A stretch of 64,000 nt of DNA from Roseateles_B sp041906185 (lineage in GTDB: Bacteria; Pseudomonadota; Gammaproteobacteria; Burkholderiales; Burkholderiaceae_C). The notes beneath the pieces are model-generated. The model saw nothing but the letters and a program-made list of their open reading frames with translations, searched no databases and was not told the DNA's origin. Position numbers and translations under genes: made by a program. This document shows, in pieces, positions 1-11,351 of the stretch. The stretch is from assembly GCA_041906185.1 (NCBI GenBank), contig JAYRJQ010000003.1:207426-271425 (forward strand), in the 5' to 3' direction. The stretch's first letter is position 1. Each line of letters begins with the position of its first letter.

Positions 1-1222
1 GGGCCGTGCTCATCTTGTCGCTGTTCCAGAACTGGCTGACCACGTCCTTGATGGCGCCCTCGGCGGCCGAGGGCACGGCCATGCCGTGGGCGATGGACGG
101 CACCAGCGTCGCGCTCTTGGCGCTGTCGGCGAAGTCCTTGGCCGAGGCGCGGGCGCAGTCATCGAACTTGTCCATCTTCATGCCCATGCGCACCGGGATG
201 GAGCCCTTGTTCAGGTTGAACAGCTCCTGGAAGTCCGGCGACATGATGGCCGAGGCCAGGTCGCGCTGCGCCTTCTGGTTGGGCTCGCTCTTGAGCTTGA
301 AGAAGGCGAAGGAGTCGATGTTGAAGGTGAAGCTCTTCGCGGTGCCGGGGGCCGGCAGGCACAGGAAGTCCTTGCCCGCGGTCTTGCCGGCGGCCACGAA
401 CTCGCCCTTGGCCCAGTCGCCCATGATCTGCATGCCGGCCTCGCCCTTGATGACCATGGCGGTGGCCAGGTTCCAGTCGCGGCCCGGGGCGTTGCGGTCG
501 GTGTAGTCCTTCAGGCGGCGGAAGGTGCTCAGCACCTTCTCCATCGTCGGGCTCTTGAGCGTGGCCGGATCCAGCTGGACCAGGGCCTTGCGATAGAAGT
601 CCACGCCGCCCAGGCCCAAGGCCACAGCCTCGAAGCTGGTGAAGTCCTGCCAGTTCTGGCCGCCATGGGCCAGGGGCACGATGCCGGCCTTCTTCAGCGC
701 ATCGGCGGCCACGAAGAACTCGTCCCAGGTGGTCGGGGCCTTGGCGCCGGCCTTCTTGAGGGCCTCCGGATTCACCCACAGCCAGTTCACGCGGTGCACG
801 TTGACCGGCGCGGCGATGTAGTGGCCCTGGTACTTCATGATGTCGCTGACGACCTTGGGCAGGCTCTCGTCCCACTTCTCGGCCTTGGCCAGCTCGTCCA
901 TATTGGCCAGCACGCCTTCCTGCGCCCACTCCTGCAGCGAGGGGCCCTTGATCTGCGCGGCGGCCGGGGCGTTGCCCGACACGACGCGGGACTTCAGCAC
1001 CGTCATGGCGGAGTCGCCGCCACCGCCGGCCACGGCGAAGTCCTTCCAGCTGTGCCCCTTGGCCTGCAGCGTGCCCTTCAGCGCGACGGCCGCCTTGGCC
1101 TCGCCACCGCTGGTCCACCAGTGCAGGACTTCGACCTCGCCGGCCTGCGCCGCGAAGGCCACGACAGAGGCCGCCATCGCGACCGCCAGGGGGCGCAGGG
1201 CCTTGATGCTTGCGTTGTTCAT
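1..1222 (-). CDS. Sugar ABC transporter substrate-binding protein (3' end outside window)
   Basis: Periplasmic binding component of a carbohydrate ABC importer (extracellular solute-binding family 1). The ATG at 1222 opens a Sec signal peptide (MNNASIKALRPLAVAMAASV, cleavage near AQA), followed by the typical mature start GEVEVLHWWTSGGEAKA. Later stretches such as GDWAKGEFVAAGK resemble glucose/mannose-type binding proteins. About 407 codons are visible and the frame is still open at base 1, so only the last few residues are missing. It lies 80 bp downstream of a LamB-type porin on the same strand, which suggests outer-membrane and periplasmic steps of one uptake system. The permease and ATPase genes would lie beyond the left edge. 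The sugar is not determined. Confidence 0.85.
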   Translation of the reverse strand, partial: MNNASIKALRPLAVAMAASVVAFAAQAGEVEVLHWWTSGGEAKAAVALKGTLQAKGHSWKDFAVAGGGGDSAMTVLKSRVVSGNAPAAAQIKGPSLQEWAQEGVLANMDELAKAEKWDESLPKVVSDIMKYQGHYIAAPVNVHRVNWLWVNPEALKKAGAKAPTTWDEFFVAADALKKAGIVPLAHGGQNWQDFTSFEAVALGLGGVDFYRKALVQLDPATLKSPTMEKVLSTFRRLKDYTDRNAPGRDWNLATAMVIKGEAGMQIMGDWAKGEFVAAGKTAGKDFLCLPAPGTAKSFTFNIDSFAFFKLKSEPNQKAQRDLASAIMSPDFQELFNLNKGSIPVRMGMKMDKFDDCARASAKDFADSAKSATLVPSIAHGMAVPSAAEGAIKDVVSQFWNSDKMSTA

Positions 1223-1277
1223 GTGTGTCTCCAGATTCTTGTGTTCGATGGACGCCAGCGGGGCTGGCGCCATTGTG

Positions 1278-1296
1278 CGTTCATCAGACGTTCATC
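1278..1296. promoter_or_regulatory. Tandem CGTTCATC repeats before the sugar-binding gene
   Basis: Two exact CGTTCATC half-sites start at 1278 and 1289, exactly 11 bp apart, in the short gap between the porin stop and the binding-protein start. Direct repeats one helical turn apart are the usual form of OmpR-family response-regulator sites. Similar half-sites precede the porin gene. Assignment to the nearby regulator is inference. Confidence 0.4.
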
Positions 1297-1302
1297 GGGG
1301 GT

Positions 1303-2481
1303 TCAGAACCACCACTCGACCTGGGCGCCGGCGCTGGTGCCGGAGGTCTTGTCCGCGAAGGCGGCCTGGCCCGTGACGTTACCGGCCGCATCGTTCCAGC
1401 GGGCGTGCGTCAGGTACAGGCGGAACTCGGGGCGGCTCCAGAAGTCGTTGGCGATCGACAGCGTCGGCGCGATCGTGAACTTGGTCAGGCGGGCGGTGGC
1501 GCCGCCGTCGGGCTTGTACTGCGACACGCCGAGCTCGCTGACCCACTTGAAGTTGCGGCTCACGCCGTAGGACGCACGGCCGCCGATGGACATCGACTTG
1601 GTGCTCTTGCCGGCGGCGTCCGTTTCCTTGGCCAGCAGGAACATGGCCTGCCCGCCGAAGACGCCGTCCTGCCAGCCGATGGACTCGACGAGGCGGTAGC
1701 TCTTGGCGCCCGAGCCGGCGCTCAGGTCGCCGAAGTTGGAGTTCAGGCCGGCCGAGCCCTGGGCGTACTGCAGCCACAGGGTGTTGGAGAGCCCGGTGCC
1801 GAACAGCTTGGCCTGGTCATGGCGCAGGGCCACGCCTGCGCCCGTGGTGCCGCCGTCGAAGCTGCCCTTGGTGGCCGTGAGGAAGACGTTGAGCTTGCCG
1901 TCGTCATTGGTGGCGATGTCCAGCCATTCCACATTGGCGCGATGGCCGGGCTTCACGGCGCTGGCCTCGGTCTTGTAGAAGGCCACGCCCAGCTTGCCGA
2001 CGCCGCCGTCGAGTCCCTTGACGCCGGCGCCCACGCCGGCCATCTCGGTGAAGAAGGTGTCGACGATGTGCACGTCACCGCGTCGGCCGCGCTCCTTGCC
2101 GATCCAGAAAGTGGCGTTGGGGGCGATGTCGAAGCCCTTGGCTTCGGCGAACATCTGCTCGATGGCCAGGCCTTTGCCGTCGGTGTCGGTCGCGCCAGTC
2201 CAGTGGTTGGTCATGAGGGTGACGCGGTAGTCCACGCCGTCCTTCTGGAAGCCCTGGGCGAGCTGGAACTCGCCGTAGAAGTCGCACTCGTTGCCCAGGC
2301 GGTACTTCATGCCCTTGGAGCCGCCGTTGAGGCTGTAGCAGGCGCGGGAGGCGTTGTTGGAGGTGAGGCCGGGGCCGGCGCGGAAGTAGCCGGTCCAGTC
2401 GAGCGCCTGGGCGCTGGCGGCGCCGAGGCCGAGCGTCAGCAAGAGGGTCAGGCGCGACAGCGCTTGCGGGGGGAACTTCAT
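1303..2481 (-). CDS. lamB: LamB-type carbohydrate outer-membrane porin
   Basis: Outer-membrane channel for sugars of the maltoporin (LamB/ScrY) family. The signal peptide contains LSRLTLLLTLGLGAASAQA, and the mature protein starts LDWTGYFRAGPGLTSNN, a hallmark of the family. The chain ends in the aromatic residue expected of a BAM-assembled barrel (QVEWWF). At about 392 residues it is slightly shorter than enterobacterial LamB. I chose the ATG at 2481 because a GGAG sits 9 bases upstream; an ATG two codons earlier (2487) is possible. It precedes the binding-protein gene and is followed upstream by a two-component pair, an arrangement similar to glucose-uptake loci in pseudomonads. Confidence 0.85.
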   Translation of the reverse strand: MKFPPQALSRLTLLLTLGLGAASAQALDWTGYFRAGPGLTSNNASRACYSLNGGSKGMKYRLGNECDFYGEFQLAQGFQKDGVDYRVTLMTNHWTGATDTDGKGLAIEQMFAEAKGFDIAPNATFWIGKERGRRGDVHIVDTFFTEMAGVGAGVKGLDGGVGKLGVAFYKTEASAVKPGHRANVEWLDIATNDDGKLNVFLTATKGSFDGGTTGAGVALRHDQAKLFGTGLSNTLWLQYAQGSAGLNSNFGDLSAGSGAKSYRLVESIGWQDGVFGGQAMFLLAKETDAAGKSTKSMSIGGRASYGVSRNFKWVSELGVSQYKPDGGATARLTKFTIAPTLSIANDFWSRPEFRLYLTHARWNDAAGNVTGQAAFADKTSGTSAGAQVEWWF

Positions 2482-2531
2482 CTGCATTGTCTCCGTCGTG
2501 GGGCTTCAGAGCGCCAGCGTCCGGTCGCCAG

Positions 2532-2600
2532 CGTTCATGAAGCATTTATGTTTTGCGCATGCGGCATTAATGTTAATGTTTCGTTCATGTACGTTTATCG
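2532..2600. promoter_or_regulatory. AT-rich porin promoter with CGTTYATS repeats
   Basis: This is an AT-rich island in a GC-rich region. CGTTCATG occurs at 2532 and 2582, each followed 10-11 bp later by a related octamer (CATTTATG at 2543, CGTTTATC at 2592). The two pairs lie 50 bp apart. The arrangement suits cooperative binding of OmpR-type dimers upstream of the leftward porin gene. The flanking bases 2601-2715 contain nothing I recognise. Confidence 0.4.
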
Positions 2601-2715
2601 GTGATTACCACTAGCGAAGAACCGCGGGTGACAGCGCCCTGCGATCGGGCTCGCGGCGAGGCGCGCAGGCGCGGGGCGGCAGGGGACGCGGTGGTGGGCA
2701 GGCCGCGCGCGGCGC

Positions 2716-4173
2716 TCAGGCCGTGATCGGCAGGTGCAGCGAGAGCTGGAGCCCGTGCGGCTGCACGGGGGCGGCGCTGACGCGGCCGCCATGGCGTTCG
2801 ACGATTTCCTTGACGATGGCGAGGCCCAGGCCGCAGCCATTGCCGCTCAGCGTGGCGCGGTAGAAGCGCTCGAAGAGCCGGCCCTCGGTGCCCGGCGCCA
2901 CGCCCGGGCCGTTGTCGCGGATGCTCAGCACGGCCTGCGCGTCGTCGGCACCCGCCTGCACCGTCACCGTGGCGCCCCGCCCGGCGTAGCGCAGGGCGTT
3001 GTCGATCACGTTCACCAGCGCCTCCCGCAGCAGCAGGGGCACGCCATGGACCCACAGCGGGGTGGCGTCGTCCGCGCCCTCGAAGCCGAGGTCCACGCCC
3101 GCCTGCAGCGCCCGCGGCACGAGCTCGGCCGTGACCTCGCGGGCCAGGCGCGCCAGATCGAGCCGCACACGCGACTGCGCGCCCTGGGACTCCGGCTCGG
3201 TGCGCGCCAGTGTGAGCAGCTGGTTGACGAGGTGGGCGCTGCGGCTGGCGCTCTCGTGCACGCGCTGCAGGCGCTCCTGCAGCGCCGGCTCGCCGGGCAG
3301 CTCGGCGGCCTCCTTCAGCGCCAGTTCCGTCTGGCTCTTGAGGCCGGCCAGCGGCGTGCGCAGCTGATGGGCGGCGTCGCTGATGAAGCGCCGCTGGGCC
3401 TGCACATTGCTCTGCACGGCCTCCAGCAGCTCGTTGATGGCGCCCGCCAGCGTGCGCAGCTCCTGCGGCGCCACGTGCAGCTCGATGGGGCGCAGATCGT
3501 TCGGCTTGCGGCCCTCCACGAGGCTGCGCAGCCGGGCGATGGGCGCGAGGCCCGCGCGGATGCCGGCGCCCACGATCATCGTCATCAGCACCATGAGCAG
3601 GGACAGGGGCAGCACCATGTCCGTCAGCAGCCGGCGCGCGAGCTCCTCGCGGTTGGCGCTGGAACGGGCCACCTGCACGAGCATCGTGCGGCCCACGTCG
3701 TCGCCATCGGACTCGCCATAGCGCAGGTACAGCGCCGCCACCCGCAGGCGGTCCGTGCCGCCGGACTGCGGGTTGGCGACCTGGCTGTCGTAGTAGTAGG
3801 GCTCGCCCAGACGCGGGCGCTCCGGCACGGCGGCGGGCAGGGGCAGCTGGCGATTGCCGAGGATGAACTCGCCGGGCGGCGAGCTGACGGTGTAGAGCAG
3901 CTTGTCGGCCGGGTCCGCCTCCAGCACGTCCTGCGCGGCACGCGGGAAGTCGATCAGCAGGCCCGTCCCCATGGGCTTGACCTGACGGGCGAGGGCGCGG
4001 CTGGCCTGCGAGAGGCTGGCGTCCACCGCCTGGTCCGCGTAGCGCTCGGCCAGCTTGAAGGTGAAGAGCGCGCCGCCCAGCCACAGCACGAGCTGGGGCA
4101 GCAACAGCCACAGCAGCAGCTGCCGCCGCAGCGAGGTGCCGGCGCCGAACCAGCGCAGGAGGCGGGCGACCAT
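2716..4173 (-). CDS. Sensor histidine kinase, TctE-like
   Basis: Membrane sensor kinase of 485 residues. Two transmembrane segments (about residues 14-36 and 178-200) flank a periplasmic sensor region of about 140 residues. These are followed by HAMP, a HisKA domain with the H-box AAHQLRTPLAG, an N-box around NVIDNALRYAGRG, and G-boxes RDNGPGVAPG and GCGLGLAIV. The ATG at 4173 lies 13 bp after the response-regulator stop, so the two genes form one operon with the regulator first. The H-box variant is typical of the TctE group, which usually senses organic acids. The neighbouring porin and sugar-binding genes make sugar or sugar-acid sensing more plausible here, by context only. Confidence 0.85.
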   Translation of the reverse strand: MVARLLRWFGAGTSLRRQLLLWLLLPQLVLWLGGALFTFKLAERYADQAVDASLSQASRALARQVKPMGTGLLIDFPRAAQDVLEADPADKLLYTVSSPPGEFILGNRQLPLPAAVPERPRLGEPYYYDSQVANPQSGGTDRLRVAALYLRYGESDGDDVGRTMLVQVARSSANREELARRLLTDMVLPLSLLMVLMTMIVGAGIRAGLAPIARLRSLVEGRKPNDLRPIELHVAPQELRTLAGAINELLEAVQSNVQAQRRFISDAAHQLRTPLAGLKSQTELALKEAAELPGEPALQERLQRVHESASRSAHLVNQLLTLARTEPESQGAQSRVRLDLARLAREVTAELVPRALQAGVDLGFEGADDATPLWVHGVPLLLREALVNVIDNALRYAGRGATVTVQAGADDAQAVLSIRDNGPGVAPGTEGRLFERFYRATLSGNGCGLGLAIVKEIVERHGGRVSAAPVQPHGLQLSLHLPITA

Positions 4174-4186
4174 GCCGTGCAGGCCC

Positions 4187-4894
4187 TCAGGCCGTGGCGC
4201 CGGGCGAGGCCTCAGCCTCGAGCAGATAGCCCAGCCCGCGCACCGTGCGGATGGCCACGCCCGCGCCCTCGAGCTTGCGGCGCAGGCGGTGGATGTAGAC
4301 CTCGACGGCATTCGTGGCGCTGCCCTGCGGGTCGTTGCCGCCGCCATCGGCCGAGGCCCAGGTCTGGTTGATCTGCTCCTTGGTGACGACGCGGTCGCGG
4401 TGCGCCATCAGCAGGTCCAGCAGCAGCCATTCGCGGGGGCTGAGGTCGATGGGCTCGCCCTGGATCAGGGCCCGGCGCGCCTCCTGGTCCAGGCTCAGGC
4501 CGGCCACCTCCGCGCGCTGCGCGGGGGCACCCGTGCGGCTGCGGCGCAGGAGGGCGCGCAGGCGCGCCTCCAGCTCGGGGAAATCGAAGGGCTTGGTGAG
4601 GTAGTCGTCCGCGCCGGCGTTGAGACCGGCCACGCGGTCCTCCAGGCTGTCCAGCGCTGTGAGGATCAGCACCGGCAGCGCCGGCTTGGCCACGCGCACA
4701 TGTTTGAGCACTGTCAGCCCGTCAATCATGGGCAGGCCCAGGTCCAGCACGGCGACGTCGAAGGGCTGCTTGACCAGCAGGTATTCGGCGACGGCGCCGT
4801 TGGGGGCGTGCTCCACCTCGAAGCCGCTGCGGCGCATCTGGGCGCACAGGGCGTCGGCGAGCAGGGGATCGTCTTCGGCGAGCAGCAGGTTCAT
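4187..4894 (-). CDS. OmpR-family response regulator, TctD-like
   Basis: DNA-binding response regulator of 235 residues. The receiver domain (1-120) has the acidic pair at residues 8-9, phospho-acceptor Asp51 in AVLDLGLP and the Lys of TKPF. A winged-helix output domain follows (about 125-225, ending VRGLGYLLEA). An insert GGGNDPQGSA in the winged helix lengthens it slightly. It is the first gene of the pair with the kinase ending at 2716. Its likely targets are the porin and binding-protein promoters, both of which carry spaced CGTTCAT repeats. Confidence 0.88.
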   Translation of the reverse strand: MNLLLAEDDPLLADALCAQMRRSGFEVEHAPNGAVAEYLLVKQPFDVAVLDLGLPMIDGLTVLKHVRVAKPALPVLILTALDSLEDRVAGLNAGADDYLTKPFDFPELEARLRALLRRSRTGAPAQRAEVAGLSLDQEARRALIQGEPIDLSPREWLLLDLLMAHRDRVVTKEQINQTWASADGGGNDPQGSATNAVEVYIHRLRRKLEGAGVAIRTVRGLGYLLEAEASPGATA

Positions 4895-4918
4895 GAACGG
4901 CAGCTTAACAGCCGTTCA
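4894..4918. promoter_or_regulatory. 8-bp inverted repeat over the regulator start codon
   Basis: TGAACGGC at 4894-4901 and GCCGTTCA at 4911-4918 are perfect inverted repeats separated by 9 bp, beginning at the start codon of the leftward response regulator. In RNA this would form a hairpin directly over the ribosome-binding region; in DNA it could be an operator. The right arm includes one CGTTCA half-site like those near the porin. Confidence 0.35.
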
Positions 4919-5069
4919 GGTGCGGCGGGGGCGGGAGTTTCCTGCAGTTTCAGGGGCCGGCAAGCTGCCTGCCTTCGCAGCTGGGGCCGGCGGATCGAGG
5001 GCCCGAGGATGCCGGAGCCTGGGCCCGCCCAGCGGCTGTCAGGCGCACATCCAAACGGAGGAACTCACC

Positions 5070-5933
5070 ATGAAACCCACAGCCCTTGCCCTTGCGATCG
5101 CCCTGGGCGGCGCGGCCGTTCTGCTCACCTCGAGCTCGGCCCACGCGGCGCCCGTCCCGTCCACGGCCGTGCCCATCCCGATCGAGGAGGAATTCGTCGC
5201 GGCCCAGCAGCTGCATGTGGACTCCAGCCTTGATGCCGTCGTCGCGCAGCTGATCGGAGCGGGCCTGTTCCAGCGCGGCGCCACGATGCACTACCAGGGC
5301 CGCTACAACATCACCGAAACCGCGCCGGGCGTGTTCTCGGGCAGCTATCTCGGCCGGCTCAGCGGCCACTATCTCGGCGAGGACTGGTCGGTCGAGTACT
5401 CGTCCGCCATGGCCACCGACGCCCTGCTGAACAAGGTCTGGACCCTCGACAGCATGGGCCAGTGGAAGAAGGGGCCCTACGAGGGCAAGCGCTTCACCGA
5501 CAAGGGCCAGCTCATCGAGAAGACCGACAACACGGCGGACCTGGCGATCGAGATCACCACCGAAGGCGTCTCCCAGACGATCAAGACCACGGCCACCGGG
5601 CTGAAGAAGGAGAAGGGCGGCGGCAAGCTGAAGGTGGCCGGCAACTTCGAGGTCGAGGACGACCAGGGGAAGCTGCACAAGGAGAAGGTCAGCATCGACC
5701 TCGACCAGACCAGCAAGACCTTCACGTCCAAGGTGAGCAGCAGCTTCCTGGGCTTCGGGGTGGTGGTGCTGGAGAACCAGGGCAGCTTCACGACTGTCGT
5801 CAACGGCATGAACATCAGCGGCGACACCGCCTTCGACATCGCCGTCGCGCAGGTGCCGGAACCGGCATCGCCGCTGCTGCTGGCCACGGGCATCGGCGGG
5901 CTGCTGGTCTCCCGCCGCCGCCGGGCCGCCTGA
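5070..5933 (+). CDS. PEP-CTERM sorted secreted protein
   Basis: Exported protein of 287 residues with no recognised enzymatic domain. It has an N-terminal Sec signal (ALAIALGGAAVLLTSSSAHA). A beta-rich middle carries repeated Lys/Thr/Ser stretches, and the canonical PEP-CTERM tail consists of VPEPASPLLLATG, a hydrophobic helix and the basic end SRRRRAA. Such tails are recognised and cleaved by an exosortase (XrtA/EpsH type), usually linked to exopolysaccharide; no exosortase is in this window. The start is well supported by CGGAGG 9 bases upstream. It stands alone, convergent with sdaA. Confidence 0.8.
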   Translation: MKPTALALAIALGGAAVLLTSSSAHAAPVPSTAVPIPIEEEFVAAQQLHVDSSLDAVVAQLIGAGLFQRGATMHYQGRYNITETAPGVFSGSYLGRLSGHYLGEDWSVEYSSAMATDALLNKVWTLDSMGQWKKGPYEGKRFTDKGQLIEKTDNTADLAIEITTEGVSQTIKTTATGLKKEKGGGKLKVAGNFEVEDDQGKLHKEKVSIDLDQTSKTFTSKVSSSFLGFGVVVLENQGSFTTVVNGMNISGDTAFDIAVAQVPEPASPLLLATGIGGLLVSRRRRAA

Positions 5934-5954
5934 GCGGCGCTCTCGCCAGGGGAG

Positions 5955-5977
5955 GGCGGTGCCGGGCCGGCGCCGCC
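5955..5977. terminator. GC-rich inverted repeat between convergent genes
   Basis: GGCGGTGCCGG and CCGGCGCCGCC form a near-perfect inverted repeat (one mismatch) in the 60-bp gap between the PEP-CTERM gene and sdaA. No T-run follows on either strand, so a terminator role is only suggested by position. Confidence 0.3.
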
Positions 5978-5993
5978 ACTGCTCACGGGGTGA

Positions 5994-7385
5994 TCAGCAC
6001 TCGACGATGTTCACCGCCAGGCCCCCGCGGGCCGTTTCCTTGTACTTGGTCATCATGTCCGCGCCGGTGTCGCGCATGGTCTTGATGACCTTGTCCAGGC
6101 TCACGAAGTGCGTGCCATCGCCGCGCAGGGCCATGCGGGCCGCGTTGATGGCCTTCACCGAGGCGATGGCGTTGCGCTCGATGCAGGGGATCTGCACGAG
6201 GCCGCCCACCGGGTCGCAGGTGAGGCCCAGGTGGTGCTCCATGCCGATCTCCGCGGCGTTCTCCACCTGCGCGGGCGTGCCGCCCATCACCTGGCACAGC
6301 GCGCCGGCGGCCATGGAGCAGGCCACGCCCACCTCGCCCTGGCAGCCGACCTCGGCGCCCGAGATGGAGGCGTTCTCCTTGTAGAGGATGCCGATGGCGG
6401 CGGCGGTGAGCAGGAAGTCCACCACGCCGTCCTCGTTGGCCCCGTGCACGAAGCGGCTGTAGTAGTGCAGCACGGCGGGCACGATGCCCGCGGCGCCGTT
6501 CGTGGGGGCCGTCACCACGCGGCCGCCGGCGGCGTTCTCCTCGTTGACGGCAAGGGCGTAGAGGTTCACCCAGTCCATCACCTGCAGCGGGTCGCGCAGC
6601 GCGGCCTCGGGGTTGGCGGTGAGGTCGCGGTAGAGCTGCGAGGCGCGACGCTTGACCTTGAAGCCGCCCGGCAGGATGCCCTCGGTGCGCAGGCCGCGGC
6701 TCACGCAGTCCTGCATCACCTGCCAGATGCGCAGCAGGCCGGCGCGCGTTTCCTCGTCGCTGCGCCAGTGGCGCTCGTTGCGGCGCATCACCTCGGCGAT
6801 GCTGATGCCATGGGTCTGGGTCAGCGCCAGCAGCTCGTCGCCCGTCTTGAAGGGGTAGGGCAGCACGGTGGCGTCGGGTGCGATGACCTTCTGCTTGCTG
6901 CCGTCCGCCGCCACTTCCTCGCTGACGACGAAGCCGCCGCCCACCGAGTAGTAGGTCTTCTCGGACAGCAGCTCGCCCTGGGCATCGAAGGCACTGAAGC
7001 GCATGCCGTTGGCGTGGAAGGGCAGGCTCTGGCGGCGGAAGAAGACCAGGTCCTTGGTCTCGTTGAAGTCCACGCCGTGCTCGCCCAGCAGCAGCAGGCG
7101 GCTACCCTGGCGGATCTCCTCGAGGTACTGCGGCACGCGCTCGACATCGACGGTGTCCGGCTCATGGCCGGCGAGACCCAGCAGCACGGCGGTGTCGCTG
7201 CCGTGGCCCTTGCCCGTGGCACCGAGCGAGCCGTAGAGCTGCGACAGCACCCGCGCTGTGCGGGGCAGCAGGCCCTCGCTGCGCAGTCGCGAGACGAACA
7301 GCCGGGCGGCACGCATCGGGCCCACCGTGTGGGAGCTGGAGGGGCCGATGCCAATCTTGAACAGGTCGAAAACGGAAACGGCCAT
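5994..7385 (-). CDS. sdaA: L-serine ammonia-lyase (iron-sulfur type)
   Basis: Converts L-serine to pyruvate and ammonia. The single-chain 463-residue protein has the N-terminal SDH_beta domain (SVFDLFKIGIGPSSSHTVGP) and the C-terminal SDH_alpha domain with PTNGAAGIVPAV. The cysteines of the oxygen-sensitive 4Fe-4S cluster are in CSMAAGALC and CDPVGGLVQIPC. Length and motifs match bacterial SdaA. It is the last gene of the run that begins with gcvT, only 9 bp after an ASCH-like gene. The operon therefore links glycine cleavage to serine breakdown, with serine hydroxymethyltransferase (not in the window) joining the two. It probably shares the glycine riboswitch control. Confidence 0.95.
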   Translation of the reverse strand: MAVSVFDLFKIGIGPSSSHTVGPMRAARLFVSRLRSEGLLPRTARVLSQLYGSLGATGKGHGSDTAVLLGLAGHEPDTVDVERVPQYLEEIRQGSRLLLLGEHGVDFNETKDLVFFRRQSLPFHANGMRFSAFDAQGELLSEKTYYSVGGGFVVSEEVAADGSKQKVIAPDATVLPYPFKTGDELLALTQTHGISIAEVMRRNERHWRSDEETRAGLLRIWQVMQDCVSRGLRTEGILPGGFKVKRRASQLYRDLTANPEAALRDPLQVMDWVNLYALAVNEENAAGGRVVTAPTNGAAGIVPAVLHYYSRFVHGANEDGVVDFLLTAAAIGILYKENASISGAEVGCQGEVGVACSMAAGALCQVMGGTPAQVENAAEIGMEHHLGLTCDPVGGLVQIPCIERNAIASVKAINAARMALRGDGTHFVSLDKVIKTMRDTGADMMTKYKETARGGLAVNIVEC

Positions 7386-7394
7386 GGGGCTCTC

Positions 7395-7772
7395 TCAGGT
7401 GACGGCAGACTCGGCGAGGCTGCGCAGGCAGATGGTGTAGAGGCCGCTGCGCGCGGGCAGCGGGCTCAGCTTGGGAAAGATGGGGCGGATGTTGGCCAGC
7501 TTCCAGGCAAACATCCCCGGCGAGCCCGGCCAGGGCTCCACGGACATTACATCCACCAGGGCAACCCCGGCGGCGTCGGGGTCGAGCTGATCGTCGGCGG
7601 CCACCTGGCGGCGGCTCTCGACGATCAGCAGGTCCCGCAGCGGCACCTCGCCCGGGCGCCAGGAGCGCAGCTCGAGCGAGTGGCGCCCCTGGGCAATGAG
7701 CTTGCCCGCGGGGCTCAGCACGGCGAGGGCCGTGAAGCTCTGGTCCAACTGCGAATCACTCGGGCTGTCCAT
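7395..7772 (-). CDS. Small ASCH-like protein in the glycine cleavage operon
   Basis: Cytosolic protein of 125 residues without a confident family assignment. The pattern RDLLIVESRRQ, then GVALVDVMSVEPW, then FAWKLANIRPI followed by PARSGLYTI resembles the ASCH fold (a PUA-like beta barrel thought to bind RNA or nucleotides). Here the Trp-x-Leu-x-x-x-Arg-Pro signature is recognisable. It sits 43 bp after gcvP and 9 bp before sdaA on the same strand, so it is very probably co-transcribed. Similar proteins have been annotated only as hypothetical or ASCH-domain. A role in glycine or serine metabolism is suggested only by position. Confidence 0.65.
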   Translation of the reverse strand: MDSPSDSQLDQSFTALAVLSPAGKLIAQGRHSLELRSWRPGEVPLRDLLIVESRRQVAADDQLDPDAAGVALVDVMSVEPWPGSPGMFAWKLANIRPIFPKLSPLPARSGLYTICLRSLAESAVT

Positions 7773-7815
7773 GCGGCGGGCTCCTGCCGTGGGGGTGGCT
7801 GACGTCGGTCGGGCC

Positions 7816-10716
<2,901 letters not shown>

Positions 10717-10825
10717 TGCAAATCCTTCATCGGGGGCCGCCGGCGGCTCATGGCCTCGGGCGGCGGACCGGGCTGGGGGCTCGCAGGCGCCGTCCTCATC
10801 GAACGGCGAGAGCCCCCGGCAGATA

Positions 10826-10860
10826 CAAAAACGGGCACGGACTGGTCGGTCGGTGCCCGC
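10826..10860 (-). terminator. Rho-independent terminator between gcvH and gcvP
   Basis: Read on the minus strand just after the gcvH stop: GCGGGCAC, a loop, GTGCCCG, then TTTTT. The stem arms are 10832-10838 and 10853-10859, and the A-run on the plus strand is at 10827-10831. It would partly end transcripts after gcvTH and lower gcvP-ASCH-sdaA expression unless read through. Confidence 0.75.
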
Positions 10861-10877
10861 TCTTCACCTCGCGGTGA

Positions 10878-11252
10878 TCAGCTGTTCTTGACCAGCTCGT
10901 CGTAGGCGGTGGCGTCCATCAGGGCGTCCAGCTCGGTCGGGTTCGACAGCTTGACCTTGAAGAACCAGCCGGAGGCCAGCGGGTCGGTGTTGGCCAGGGC
11001 CGGATCGGCGCGCAGGGCCTCGTTCACTTCGGTGATCTCGCCGCTGACGGGCATGTAGACATCGGCGGCCGCCTTCACGGACTCGACGACGCCGGCCACT
11101 TCCTTCTCGGCGAAGGACTTGCCGACGGCGGGCAGATCCACGAACACCACGTCGCCCAGCGCGTCTTGCGCATGGACGGTGATGCCCACGGTGGCGGTCC
11201 CGTCAGCGTTGATCTGGATCCACTCGTGGTCGGGGGTGTACTTGATGCTCAT
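10878..11252 (-). CDS. gcvH: Glycine cleavage system H protein
   Basis: Lipoyl carrier that shuttles the aminomethyl group between GcvP, GcvT and lipoamide dehydrogenase. The 124-residue length is typical. The lipoylated lysine is Lys60 in VESVKAAADVYMPVSGEI, and the C-terminal helix region ends TAYDELVKNS. It is the second gene of the leftward operon, about 100 bp after gcvT, and is followed by a strong intrinsic terminator before gcvP. Confidence 0.97.
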   Translation of the reverse strand: MSIKYTPDHEWIQINADGTATVGITVHAQDALGDVVFVDLPAVGKSFAEKEVAGVVESVKAAADVYMPVSGEITEVNEALRADPALANTDPLASGWFFKVKLSNPTELDALMDATAYDELVKNS

Positions 11253-11351
11253 GGTGTGCTCCGAATGTCGGGAGAAAAGACCAGGGAAAGAAACGAAAGG
11301 GAAGGGGGCGGGTGCCGGGCCGCGCGCGGCCCCGCGGACGCCGCCGGGAGA

